In this document: in pieces, positions 51,217-58,804 of the stretch
How positions within the stretch are numbered: position 1 is the first letter of the stretch
Layout of the letters: every line of letters begins with the position of its first letter
Assembly (NCBI RefSeq): GCF_030246845.1
Contig: NZ_CP126889.1
Span: 1,736,001 to 1,800,000, forward strand
From: Enhydrobacter sp.
GTDB taxonomy: Bacteria; Pseudomonadota; Alphaproteobacteria; Reyranellales; Reyranellaceae
Length of the DNA stretch: 64,000 nt
Direction of reading: 5' to 3'
Notes under the pieces: model-generated
Told to the model about the DNA's origin: nothing
Seen by the model: the letters and a program-made list of their open reading frames with translations, nothing else
Database searches by the model: none
Position numbers and translations under genes: made by a program

Positions 51217-52755
51217 CTAGTCCGCCGCTGCGGCCGCAAGCCGCGGGCGGTCGAAATCCTCGGGAAAGTGCTTGATGGCGCTCATCACGGGATAGGGCGT
51301 GAAGCCGCCCAGGGCACAGAGCGAGCCGAACTTCAGGGTCTGGCAGAGATCCTCGATCAGCGCGAGGTTGGCGTCGCGCCGCTCGCCGCGAATGATCCGG
51401 TCCATGGTCTCCATGCCGCGTACGGAGCCCAGCCGGCAGGGCGTGCACTTGCCGCAGGATTCGAGGGCGCAGAACTCGAGGGCGAAGCGCGCCTGGTGCG
51501 CCATGTCGACGGTGTCGTCGAACACCACCAGGCCGCCATGGCCGATCAGCCCGTCGAGCTCGGCGTAGGCCTCGTAGTCGTAGGGCGTGTCGAACAGGCG
51601 GCGCGGGAAATAGGCGCCGAGCGGCCCGCCGGCCTGCACCGCACGGATCGGACGGCCGCTTCGCGTGCCGCCGCCGATCTCCTCCACGAGCTCGCCCAGG
51701 CTCAGGCCGAACGGCGCCTCGAACAGGCCCGCGTACCTGACATTGCCGGCGAGCTGGATCGGCATGGTGCCGCGCGAACGGCCGAAGCCCAGTGCCGCAT
51801 ACGCATCTGCGCCGTCGGCCAGGATCGCCGGGGCCGTGGCGAGCGAGATCGCGTTGTTGACCACCGTCGGCTTGCCGAACAGACCCTTGTGCGCCGGCAG
51901 CGGCGGCTTGGCGCGTACCTGGCCGCGCCTGCCTTCGAGGCTGTCGAGCAGCGAGGTTTCCTCGCCACAGACATAGGCGCCAGCGCCAACGCGCACCTCG
52001 ATGTCGAACTTCGCGTCCGGTCCCAGCAACCCATCGGCTTCAGCGAGGGCGATGGCACGCTCCATCGTACGCACCGCATCGGGATATTCGGAGCGGATAT
52101 AGACGTAGCCCCTGGTCGCGCCGACGGCGAAGCCCGCGATCGCCATGCCTTCGATCAGCAGGAAGGGATCGCCCTCCATGATCATGCGGTCGGCGTAGGT
52201 GCCGGAATCGCCCTCGTCGGCGTTGCAGACGATGTATTTCCGGTCGGCCACCGTGTCGGCGACGGTCTTCCACTTGACGCCGGTCGGGAAGCCGGCGCCG
52301 CCGCGGCCGCGCAGACCGGATCCGGTCACTTCCTCGATTGTCTTCGCCGCGCCGAGACTCTTCGCGCGCTCAAGGCCGCGCCAGCCGCCGTGCGAGCGAT
52401 AGTCGGCGAGGGACAGCGGGTCGACGATGCCGCAACGGGCGAAGGTGATGCGCGTCTGCCGCTTCAGGAAAGGAAGCCCCTCCGGCCGTCCGAGATGCAG
52501 GCGGTGGCCGGCGCTGAAATCGGCCGCCATCAATTCCGGCACGTCGCGCGGCGTGACCGGCCCGAAGGCGATGCGGCCGGCCGGCGTCTCCACCTCGATC
52601 ATGGGTTCCAGCCAGAACAGCCCGCGCGACCCTGTGCGCACGATCTCGACCGCCTGTCCGAGGCGCCTCGCCTCCGCCTCGAGCGCCGCCGCCACGCGGT
52701 CGGCGCCGACCGCGCGGGCGCCCGCATCGCGCGGCACGAAAAGGCGCCGCGTCAT
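51217..52755 (-). CDS. fdsB: NAD-dependent formate dehydrogenase beta subunit
   Basis: This 512-residue diaphorase subunit is homologous to NuoF with an N-terminal thioredoxin-like extension. The FMN and NAD sites are GLRGRGGAGFPTGVKW and CNADEGDSGTYADR, and the 4Fe-4S motif is ESCGKCTPCRLG. It passes electrons from FdsA to NAD. The ATG at 52755 overlaps the fdsG stop codon (ATGA), showing coupled translation. Confidence 0.96.
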   Translation of the reverse strand: MTRRLFVPRDAGARAVGADRVAAALEAEARRLGQAVEIVRTGSRGLFWLEPMIEVETPAGRIAFGPVTPRDVPELMAADFSAGHRLHLGRPEGLPFLKRQTRITFARCGIVDPLSLADYRSHGGWRGLERAKSLGAAKTIEEVTGSGLRGRGGAGFPTGVKWKTVADTVADRKYIVCNADEGDSGTYADRMIMEGDPFLLIEGMAIAGFAVGATRGYVYIRSEYPDAVRTMERAIALAEADGLLGPDAKFDIEVRVGAGAYVCGEETSLLDSLEGRRGQVRAKPPLPAHKGLFGKPTVVNNAISLATAPAILADGADAYAALGFGRSRGTMPIQLAGNVRYAGLFEAPFGLSLGELVEEIGGGTRSGRPIRAVQAGGPLGAYFPRRLFDTPYDYEAYAELDGLIGHGGLVVFDDTVDMAHQARFALEFCALESCGKCTPCRLGSVRGMETMDRIIRGERRDANLALIEDLCQTLKFGSLCALGGFTPYPVMSAIKHFPEDFDRPRLAAAAAD

Positions 52756-53219
52756 CGCCCGACCTCGCGCGCGATCTCCTCGATCACGGTCGGATCGAGG
52801 CGGGCCCTCGGCTCGTCGTCGAGCATCGCGGAAGGCGCGCAGGCGCAGAGGCCCAGGCAATAGACGGCTTCCACCGTCACCGATCCGTCGGGTGCGGTCT
52901 CACCCCAGCCGACCCCGAAGCGCTCGAGCACCTGTTGGGCGACCGCCTCGCCATTCATCGACTGACAAGCCTCGGCGCGGCAGAGCTTCAGCACATGCCG
53001 GCCCGCCGGCCGGTCGCGGAAATCGTGATAGAATGAGACGACGCCGTGCACCTCGGCACGGGTGAGATTGAGCTCGCCGGCAATGAGACGGATGGCCTCG
53101 ATCGGCACGCAGCCGAACGTCGCCTGGATGTCGTGCAGGATCGGCAACAACGGCCCTTCCCGATCGTCATGGCGACGGACGATCTCCAAGGCTTGCGCTT
53201 CGTTCCATGCCGCGTTCAT
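52752..53219 (-). CDS. fdsG: NAD-dependent formate dehydrogenase gamma subunit
   Basis: This 155-residue NuoE-like subunit binds a thioredoxin-fold 2Fe-2S cluster through CRAEACQSM and the later CLGLCACAPS. HGVVSFYHDF is the family signature. It is the first structural gene of the fdsGBAD operon. The ATG at 53219 is preceded by GGAGAGG; a TTG 18 bp upstream is in frame but less likely. Confidence 0.95.
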   Translation of the reverse strand: MNAAWNEAQALEIVRRHDDREGPLLPILHDIQATFGCVPIEAIRLIAGELNLTRAEVHGVVSFYHDFRDRPAGRHVLKLCRAEACQSMNGEAVAQQVLERFGVGWGETAPDGSVTVEAVYCLGLCACAPSAMLDDEPRARLDPTVIEEIAREVGR

Positions 53220-53331
53220 CGGCCTCTCCGTCCTCAAGGGCGGTGGTTCGTAGACAATGAACGTTCCAGGCAGTCGTGCTCAATAAAGCTCTTTGATGCT
53301 GCAATAGAACAATTCAATTGATCAGACCGAC

Positions 53332-53375
53332 TATCCCCTTATTCGACTATAGTCGAACACAAGACCTTGGGGATA
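53332..53375. promoter_or_regulatory. Nested inverted repeats in the fds promoter
   Basis: A perfect 16-bp palindrome TTCGACTATAGTCGAA (53342-53357) lies inside a wider inverted repeat TATCCCC (53332-53338) / GGGGATA (53369-53375). The 176-bp gap between the LysR gene and fdsG is the fds promoter region. Paired palindromic sites of this sort are what LysR tetramers bind, and the regulator gene is next door. Confidence 0.55.
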
Positions 53376-53395
53376 AAGCCTATCGTTGCCTAAAT

Positions 53396-54289
53396 CTATT
53401 GTGCCAGCGCTTTTGCCAGTCGGCGCGCCTCGGTGACCAGAGCCGAGACCAGGGTCGTCATCGGCTCCCGGGGCGGCACGACCAGTCCGATCTGGTGAAC
53501 GGCCTCGGGTTCGACAATGGGGATGGAGCGCAGCCGCTCGGTGAGCCCCAAGGTCTCGGCCAGCTTCTCGGGCATGACGCTCGCCCAGCGGCCGGTGCGC
53601 ACATGGGAGAACAGGACGATCATCGAGTTCGATTCGAGCGTCGGCTCGGCCGCGCCGCCGGCGGCGTGCAGCAGCCCGTCGATGATGCGTCGGTTCTGCA
53701 TGTCCGGTGTCAGCAGGCAAAGCGGGATCCGGGCGACCTCGGCCCAGGTGACGCGATCGTGGTTGCCGAGCGGGCTTTCGGCCGACGTGAGCAGGCGGTA
53801 CTGCTCGTTGTAGAGCGCAACCGCGCGCATGCGGCCGAGCGGCTCGTTGTCGATATAGGTGAGGCCCGCGTCGACCTCGAGATTGTCGAGCATCGACAGC
53901 ACCTCGATCGAGGTGCGCGACAGGATGGTGAACTTCACGTTGGGATGGCGCGCGCGATAGGGCGTGGTGAGCGCCGGGACCATGGCGAGCGCGGTCGGGA
54001 TGGCCGCGATCCTGAGATGGCCGGCCAGACCCTTCTTCAGGGTCTGCACCTCCTGGCGCATGGCGCGGGCGTCGGCGACGATGCCGCGCGCCCAGTCGAG
54101 GACGCGCTCGCCCTCGGCGGTGAAACCCAGGAAGCGGGACGTGCGCTGCACCAGCATGACGCCGAGCGTATCCTCGAGCTGCTTGATGCCGGCCGAGAAG
54201 GTCGGCTGCGTGACGCCGCATTGCTCGGCCGCCCGGCCGAAATTGCGCTCCCGGGCGAGCGCCAGCAGGTATTCGAGCTTGTCGATCAT
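53396..54289 (-). CDS. LysR family regulator, probable formate dehydrogenase regulator
   Basis: This 297-residue LysR-type transcription factor has an N-terminal winged HTH (residues 1-65: MIDKLEYLLALARERNFGRAAEQCGVTQPTFSAGIKQLEDTLGVMLVQR) and a C-terminal periplasmic-binding-protein-like effector domain (from about 90). It lies directly upstream of fdsGBAD and in the same orientation, whereas fds regulators are often divergent. It probably senses formate or a metabolic signal and acts on the palindromes between it and fdsG. Overlap with its own promoter region is not seen; dinB precedes it by 12 bp. Confidence 0.88.
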   Translation of the reverse strand: MIDKLEYLLALARERNFGRAAEQCGVTQPTFSAGIKQLEDTLGVMLVQRTSRFLGFTAEGERVLDWARGIVADARAMRQEVQTLKKGLAGHLRIAAIPTALAMVPALTTPYRARHPNVKFTILSRTSIEVLSMLDNLEVDAGLTYIDNEPLGRMRAVALYNEQYRLLTSAESPLGNHDRVTWAEVARIPLCLLTPDMQNRRIIDGLLHAAGGAAEPTLESNSMIVLFSHVRTGRWASVMPEKLAETLGLTERLRSIPIVEPEAVHQIGLVVPPREPMTTLVSALVTEARRLAKALAQ

Positions 54290-54301
54290 CCCGCCGCTGC
54301 C

Positions 54302-55381
54302 CTAGAGGCCCAGCGTGAGTTGCGGCGGTGCGGACCCGACACGCATTCCCATGTTCGACAGCGACACACCCAGAAGACGCACCTTCTTCTCGAGCGGAAA
54401 GATCGTGCGCACGAGCTCGACGCTCGCCTGTTCGAGCTCGGCCCGGCTCGCCACCGGCGCGGGCAGCGTCCGGCTGCGGGTGACGATCTGGAAGTCGGCG
54501 TACTTGATCTTCACCGTCACGGTGCGGCCGGCCACGCCGGTGCGCTCGCAGTATCCCCAGACATCCCCCAGCACCGACAGCACGCCCTCCTCGATATCGA
54601 TCGGCCGGCCGAGATCCTGCGCAAAGGTGGTCTCCGAGCCGACCGACTTGCGCGGCCGGTCGGGCACCACGCGGCGGCCGTCCTGCCCGCGGGCGATGGC
54701 GTGGTAATACGTCCCCGACTTGCCGAAATAGCGCTGCAGGAACTCCAGCGACTGCGCCTTGAGATCGGCGCCGGTGTGGATGCCGAGCCTCTTCATCTTG
54801 GCCTCGGTGGCCGGGCCGACGCCATGGAACTTGCCGACCGGCAGGCCTTCCACGAAGGCCGGTCCCTTCTCCGGCCGGATCACGAACTGGCCGTTGGGCT
54901 TGCGATGGTCGGAGGCGAGCTTGGCCAGGAACTTGTTGTAGGAGATGCCGGCCGAGGCGGTGAGACCGGTCTCGGCGAGGATGCGCGCGCGGATCTCGCG
55001 CGCGATCTCCGACGCGAGCGGCATGTTCTTGAGGTTGGTCGTGACGTCGAGATAGGCCTCGTCGAGCGACAGCGGCTCCACCAGCGGCGTGTATTCGAGG
55101 AAGATCGCCCGGATCTGTTGGGAGACCTGCTTGTAGACCTCGAAGCGCGGCTTCACGAACAGCAGCTCGGGACAGAGCCGGCGGGCGGTCGCCGAGGGCA
55201 TGGCCGAGCGCACGCCGAAGCGGCGCGCCTCGTAGCTCGCCGCCATCACCACGCCGCGCTCGCGGCTGCCGCCCACGGCGAGCGGCCTGTCGCGCAAGCC
55301 GGGATCGTCGCGCTGCTCCACGGAGGCATAGAAGGCATCCATATCGAGATGGATGATCTTGCGGATGTCCGCCTCGGCCAT
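54302..55381 (-). CDS. dinB: DNA polymerase IV
   Basis: This 359-residue Y-family translesion polymerase has catalytic acidic residues in IHLDMDAFYASVE (Asp13) and PLSLDEAYLDVT, and the helix-hairpin-helix region KLASDHRKPNGQF...LPVGKFHGVG. The C-terminal beta-clamp-binding tail is short (LSNMGMRVGS...LTLGL). I see no LexA box in the upstream sequence I examined. It precedes the LysR gene by 12 bp and may be co-transcribed with it. Confidence 0.95.
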   Translation of the reverse strand: MAEADIRKIIHLDMDAFYASVEQRDDPGLRDRPLAVGGSRERGVVMAASYEARRFGVRSAMPSATARRLCPELLFVKPRFEVYKQVSQQIRAIFLEYTPLVEPLSLDEAYLDVTTNLKNMPLASEIAREIRARILAETGLTASAGISYNKFLAKLASDHRKPNGQFVIRPEKGPAFVEGLPVGKFHGVGPATEAKMKRLGIHTGADLKAQSLEFLQRYFGKSGTYYHAIARGQDGRRVVPDRPRKSVGSETTFAQDLGRPIDIEEGVLSVLGDVWGYCERTGVAGRTVTVKIKYADFQIVTRSRTLPAPVASRAELEQASVELVRTIFPLEKKVRLLGVSLSNMGMRVGSAPPQLTLGL

Positions 55382-55490
55382 GACGGCGAAGCCTACGACC
55401 TTCCCTCCGGCCGCTCCAAGCCTTTCGGCACTTGCACGAACGCCGTTGCCGTCTCAAAACCGCGCTGACCTGTCCGCATGAAGGCCCGCC

Positions 55491-56861
55491 ATGCCCGCGC
55501 CGATCAACGACGAGATCCGCATCCTCACCCCGTCGGGGATGCTGGGCTACGGCTTCCCGCTCGATCATTTCAAGCGCGGCCTCGCGCTGGGGCCGCACGC
55601 GATCACCATCGATTCGGGCTCGACCGACTCGGGGCCGCAGAAGCTCGGCTTGGGCGAGATGACCTGCAGCCGCGAGGCCTATATCAAGGACCTCGAGGTG
55701 CTGCTGGGGGCGCAACAAGAAGCGGGGGTGCCGCTCCTGATCTCCTCGGCCGGCGGCGATGGCAGCAACCTGCATGTCGATGCTTTCCGCGACATGATCG
55801 CGGAGATCGCGCGCAGGAACGGCTGGCGGTTCAGGCTGGCGAAGATCTACGCCGACATCGACAAGGATCATATCCGCCGCGAGCTGAGGGCCGGCCGGGT
55901 CGAGCCGCTCGGACCGGTGCCGCCGCTCGATCCACGCGAGATCGAGGCGGCCACGGTGATCGTGGCGCAGATGGGCGCCGAGCCGTTCCTGGAGGCGCTC
56001 GGCGGCGGCGATGTCGACGTGATCGTGAGCGGGCGGAGCTACGATCCCTCGCCGACGGCCGCGATGGCGATCCGCGCCGGGTTCGATCCGGCGCTCGCCT
56101 GGCACATGGGCAAGATCATGGAATGCGGCGCGCTCTGCGCCGAGCCGGTGGGACGCAGCGTCATCGGCTACCTGCGGCGCGACCACTTCGAGATCGAGCC
56201 GCTCAATCCGGCCGAGCGCTGCACGACCGCCTCGGTCGCCGCCCATACGCTCTACGAGAAGTCGCATCCGTTCCTGCTCCCCGGCCCGGGCGGCACGCTC
56301 GACCTGTCGAACTGCCGGTACGAGCAGGTGACCGACCGGCGCGTGCGCGTCTCGGGCAGCCGCTTCGATCCGGGCCCGCGCTACACGGTGAAGCTCGAAG
56401 GCGCCAAGACAGCCGGATGGCGCAGCATCTTCATCGCCGGCGCGCGCGACCCGATCTTCATTGCCCAGATCGATGCCATCCTCGACAAGGCGATTGCGGC
56501 CGCTCGTGCCTCTTTCAGCGAGGTGCCGGAGGAGACCTATCGCATCATCCCGCACATCTACGGCAAGAACGGCGTCATGGGCGACCTGGAACCGGTGAAG
56601 GCGCCGGCGCACGAGCTTTGCATCATCGTCGAGGTCGCGGCGGCGACGCAGGCGCTTGCGACTGCGATCTGCGGCAAGCTGCGCACCAGCCTGATGCACG
56701 CACCCTATCCCGGCCGCATCGCCACCGCGGGCAACCTCGCCTCCCCCTTCACGCCGCTCGAGATCCCGCTCGGCCAGGCCTGCGCGTTCAACGTCTACCA
56801 CCTGATGACCGTCGACAGCCCGACGGCGCTGTTCCCGATCCGCTACGAGGAGATCGCATGA
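55491..56861 (+). CDS. AtuA/DUF1446 family protein
   Basis: This 456-residue acyclic terpene utilisation AtuA-like protein has the conserved start IRILTPSGMLGYGFPLDHFKRG, the Gly/Ser-rich SGSTDSGPQKLGLGE, SSAGGDGSNLHVD and CGALCAEPVGRSVIGYL. AtuA is required for citronellol/geraniol catabolism in Pseudomonas, but the atu genes for carboxylases are not here, so the substrate is unassigned. It is coupled to the DUF4387 gene by a 4-bp overlap, a widespread pairing. Confidence 0.87.
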   Translation: MPAPINDEIRILTPSGMLGYGFPLDHFKRGLALGPHAITIDSGSTDSGPQKLGLGEMTCSREAYIKDLEVLLGAQQEAGVPLLISSAGGDGSNLHVDAFRDMIAEIARRNGWRFRLAKIYADIDKDHIRRELRAGRVEPLGPVPPLDPREIEAATVIVAQMGAEPFLEALGGGDVDVIVSGRSYDPSPTAAMAIRAGFDPALAWHMGKIMECGALCAEPVGRSVIGYLRRDHFEIEPLNPAERCTTASVAAHTLYEKSHPFLLPGPGGTLDLSNCRYEQVTDRRVRVSGSRFDPGPRYTVKLEGAKTAGWRSIFIAGARDPIFIAQIDAILDKAIAAARASFSEVPEETYRIIPHIYGKNGVMGDLEPVKAPAHELCIIVEVAAATQALATAICGKLRTSLMHAPYPGRIATAGNLASPFTPLEIPLGQACAFNVYHLMTVDSPTALFPIRYEEIA

Positions 56862-57193
56862 CCGCCGTTCCGACCCCGTTGCGCGACATCGCCAAGGTCG
56901 TGCGCAGCAAGAATGCTGGCCCGTTCGAGATCACGCTCGATATCATCTTCAAATCGAAGGAAGACTACGAGGCTGTCAGGAAGAGCGGCGTGATCACGAA
57001 GGAGCTGATTTCCAGGCTCTACAACGTGCCGACGCAGGCGATCATCACCTTCGGCTTCTTCGATCTCGTCAACGCCGTGAAGATCACCCTGCCCCGTCCG
57101 CGCGCCCAGGGCGGCATCGGCGAGACCGACATGCACGCCGCGCAGCAGCACGTGCCGCTGCAGGAGATTCGCATTCCCTGGCAGACGATGTAA
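56858..57193 (+). CDS. DUF4387 family protein
   Basis: The 111-residue protein has the DUF4387 core: LRDIAKVVRSKNAGPFEITLDIIFKSKEDYEAVRKSGVITKELISRLY and IITFGFFDLVNAVKITLPR. It is nearly always next to DUF1446/AtuA proteins, and some genomes fuse the two, implying they act as one complex. The ATG overlaps the AtuA stop codon (ATGA). The catalytic role is unknown. Confidence 0.88.
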   Translation: MTAVPTPLRDIAKVVRSKNAGPFEITLDIIFKSKEDYEAVRKSGVITKELISRLYNVPTQAIITFGFFDLVNAVKITLPRPRAQGGIGETDMHAAQQHVPLQEIRIPWQTM

Positions 57194-57198
57194 CGCTC

Positions 57199-57296
57199 AT
57201 TGGAGCGCACGCTGCGAAAGATCCCACGCTACGCTCGGGATGACACGACGCTGGTTGAGCTGCTGCTCTTGTTTCTTGTCAATGGCGCGCTCCAAT
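57199..57296. repeat. Palindromic repeat half-unit nested in a second inverted repeat
   Basis: ATTGGAGCGC (57199-57208) and GCGCTCCAAT (57287-57296) are exact inverted copies. Between them, 57213-57246 holds the complement of GTGTCATCCCGAGCG followed by AGCGTGGGATCTTT. The composite fills the gap between the convergent DUF4387 gene and the outer membrane efflux gene. The outer repeat resembles the murJ hairpin core. Confidence 0.7.
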
Positions 57297-57301
57297 CACC
57301 C

Positions 57302-58804
57302 CTAAAACGGCCACCAGCCCTTCTTGACCGATGACGGCTTGGGCATGCTGGCGGGCATCGTCGGCATCAGGGCGGGCAGATCGCTGTCGCGCCAGCCGCC
57401 GCCCAGCGCCGTCACGAGCGTGGCGCTGGTGCTGAAGCGGCTCAGCCGGATGTTGATCAGCGTCTGCTCGGCGCCGAGCGCTGTCGTCTGGGCGGTGATT
57501 ACCGTGGTGTAGGCCACCGTGCCGGCGCGGTACTGGTTGAGCGACAGCCGCTCGGCCTCGCGCGCGGCGGCGACGGCGCGCCGCTGGATCGCCTCCTGCT
57601 CGGCAAAATAGCGCTGCTGCGCCAGGGCGTCCTCGACCTGCTGGAAGGCGGTGAGCACGGTCTGGCGATAGGTGGCGACCGTCCGATCGTAGTTCGCGCG
57701 CGCCCCTTCGACCTGCGCGGCCCGGGATCCGCCATCGATCAGCGTGCCGGCAAGCTGCGGCCCCAGAGACCAGACCGAAGATCCGATCTGCAACAGGCTG
57801 CCGATCACGCTGCTGAAGAAGTTGATGTTCGCGTTGAAGGTGAAGTCGGGATAGTAGGCCGCCTGCGCCACGCCGATCTGCGCGTTGGCGGCCTGCATCT
57901 GGCGCTCCGTCGAGGCGATATCGGGCCGCCGCTCCAGCAGCGCCGAGGGCGTCCCGGCGTCGAGCGTCGGCACCGTCTCGGGCGTCGGCGCGGTCTCGAT
58001 CGACACCTCGGCCGGCATCTTGCCGACGAGGGCCGCGATGGCGTGCTCGAAGAGGGCGCGGTTCGCCCCCTCGGCGGCGTAGAGCGCGCGCGTCTGCTCC
58101 AGCAGCGTCTGGGCCTGCGCGAAATCGAGCCGCGAGGCCGTGCCGGCGTTCATCTGGTTGCGCACGATCTCCAGCGACCGTTCATAGGCTGCGATCGATT
58201 GCCGGTAGAGCGCGCGCCGCTCGTCCGAGATGCGCAGCGAGAAATAGGCGGTCGCCAGGCTGGCCTGGATCGAGAGCCGGGCCGAGGCAAGGTCGGCGGC
58301 GCTGGCCTGGGCCGCCGCCGCGTCGCTCTCGATGGTGCGCCGGATACGGCCCCACACGTCGATCTCCCAGGTCACCGTGCCGCCCAGGGAGTACTGGCCC
58401 GACGAGCCGCTGCCGGAACCCGAGATGAAAGCGCCGCCGCTCAGCCGCCTGCTGCCGGAACTGTTCTGCGATATGGACGCCGAGTAGCCCACCGTCGGAT
58501 AGAGCGAGGACTGGCTCTGGCGGATCAGCGCCACGGCCTGACGGTAGGCCGCCTCGTTCTCCTTGAGCGTCTGGTTCGAGACGTCGACCTCGGCCATCAG
58601 CCGGTCGAGCGTGGGATCACCGTAGATCGTCCACCAAGACCCGCGATCGATCGTGTCGCGCGGCAGAGCCGGACGGAAGGTGACGCCATCCACCTCCTTG
58701 TAGACGGGGGTCGGATCGGTCGCCGGCGGCGGCCGTCGGTAATCGGGACCCACCATGCAACCTGAAAGCGACAGAAGAACGACAAAAGCGGCGGTACGGT
58801 TCAT
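57302..58804 (-). CDS. NodT-family RND efflux outer membrane lipoprotein
   Basis: This 500-residue TolC-like outer membrane factor has a lipoprotein signal (LSLSGC, Cys16 in the lipobox) followed by VGPDYRRPP, typical of the OprM/NodT family. Two outer membrane efflux repeats with long coiled-coil helices follow (about residues 80-270 and 290-480). It forms the outer channel for the RND pump encoded upstream. Its ATG overlaps the permease stop codon by 4 bp. Confidence 0.92.
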   Translation of the reverse strand: MNRTAAFVVLLSLSGCMVGPDYRRPPPATDPTPVYKEVDGVTFRPALPRDTIDRGSWWTIYGDPTLDRLMAEVDVSNQTLKENEAAYRQAVALIRQSQSSLYPTVGYSASISQNSSGSRRLSGGAFISGSGSGSSGQYSLGGTVTWEIDVWGRIRRTIESDAAAAQASAADLASARLSIQASLATAYFSLRISDERRALYRQSIAAYERSLEIVRNQMNAGTASRLDFAQAQTLLEQTRALYAAEGANRALFEHAIAALVGKMPAEVSIETAPTPETVPTLDAGTPSALLERRPDIASTERQMQAANAQIGVAQAAYYPDFTFNANINFFSSVIGSLLQIGSSVWSLGPQLAGTLIDGGSRAAQVEGARANYDRTVATYRQTVLTAFQQVEDALAQQRYFAEQEAIQRRAVAAAREAERLSLNQYRAGTVAYTTVITAQTTALGAEQTLINIRLSRFSTSATLVTALGGGWRDSDLPALMPTMPASMPKPSSVKKGWWPF

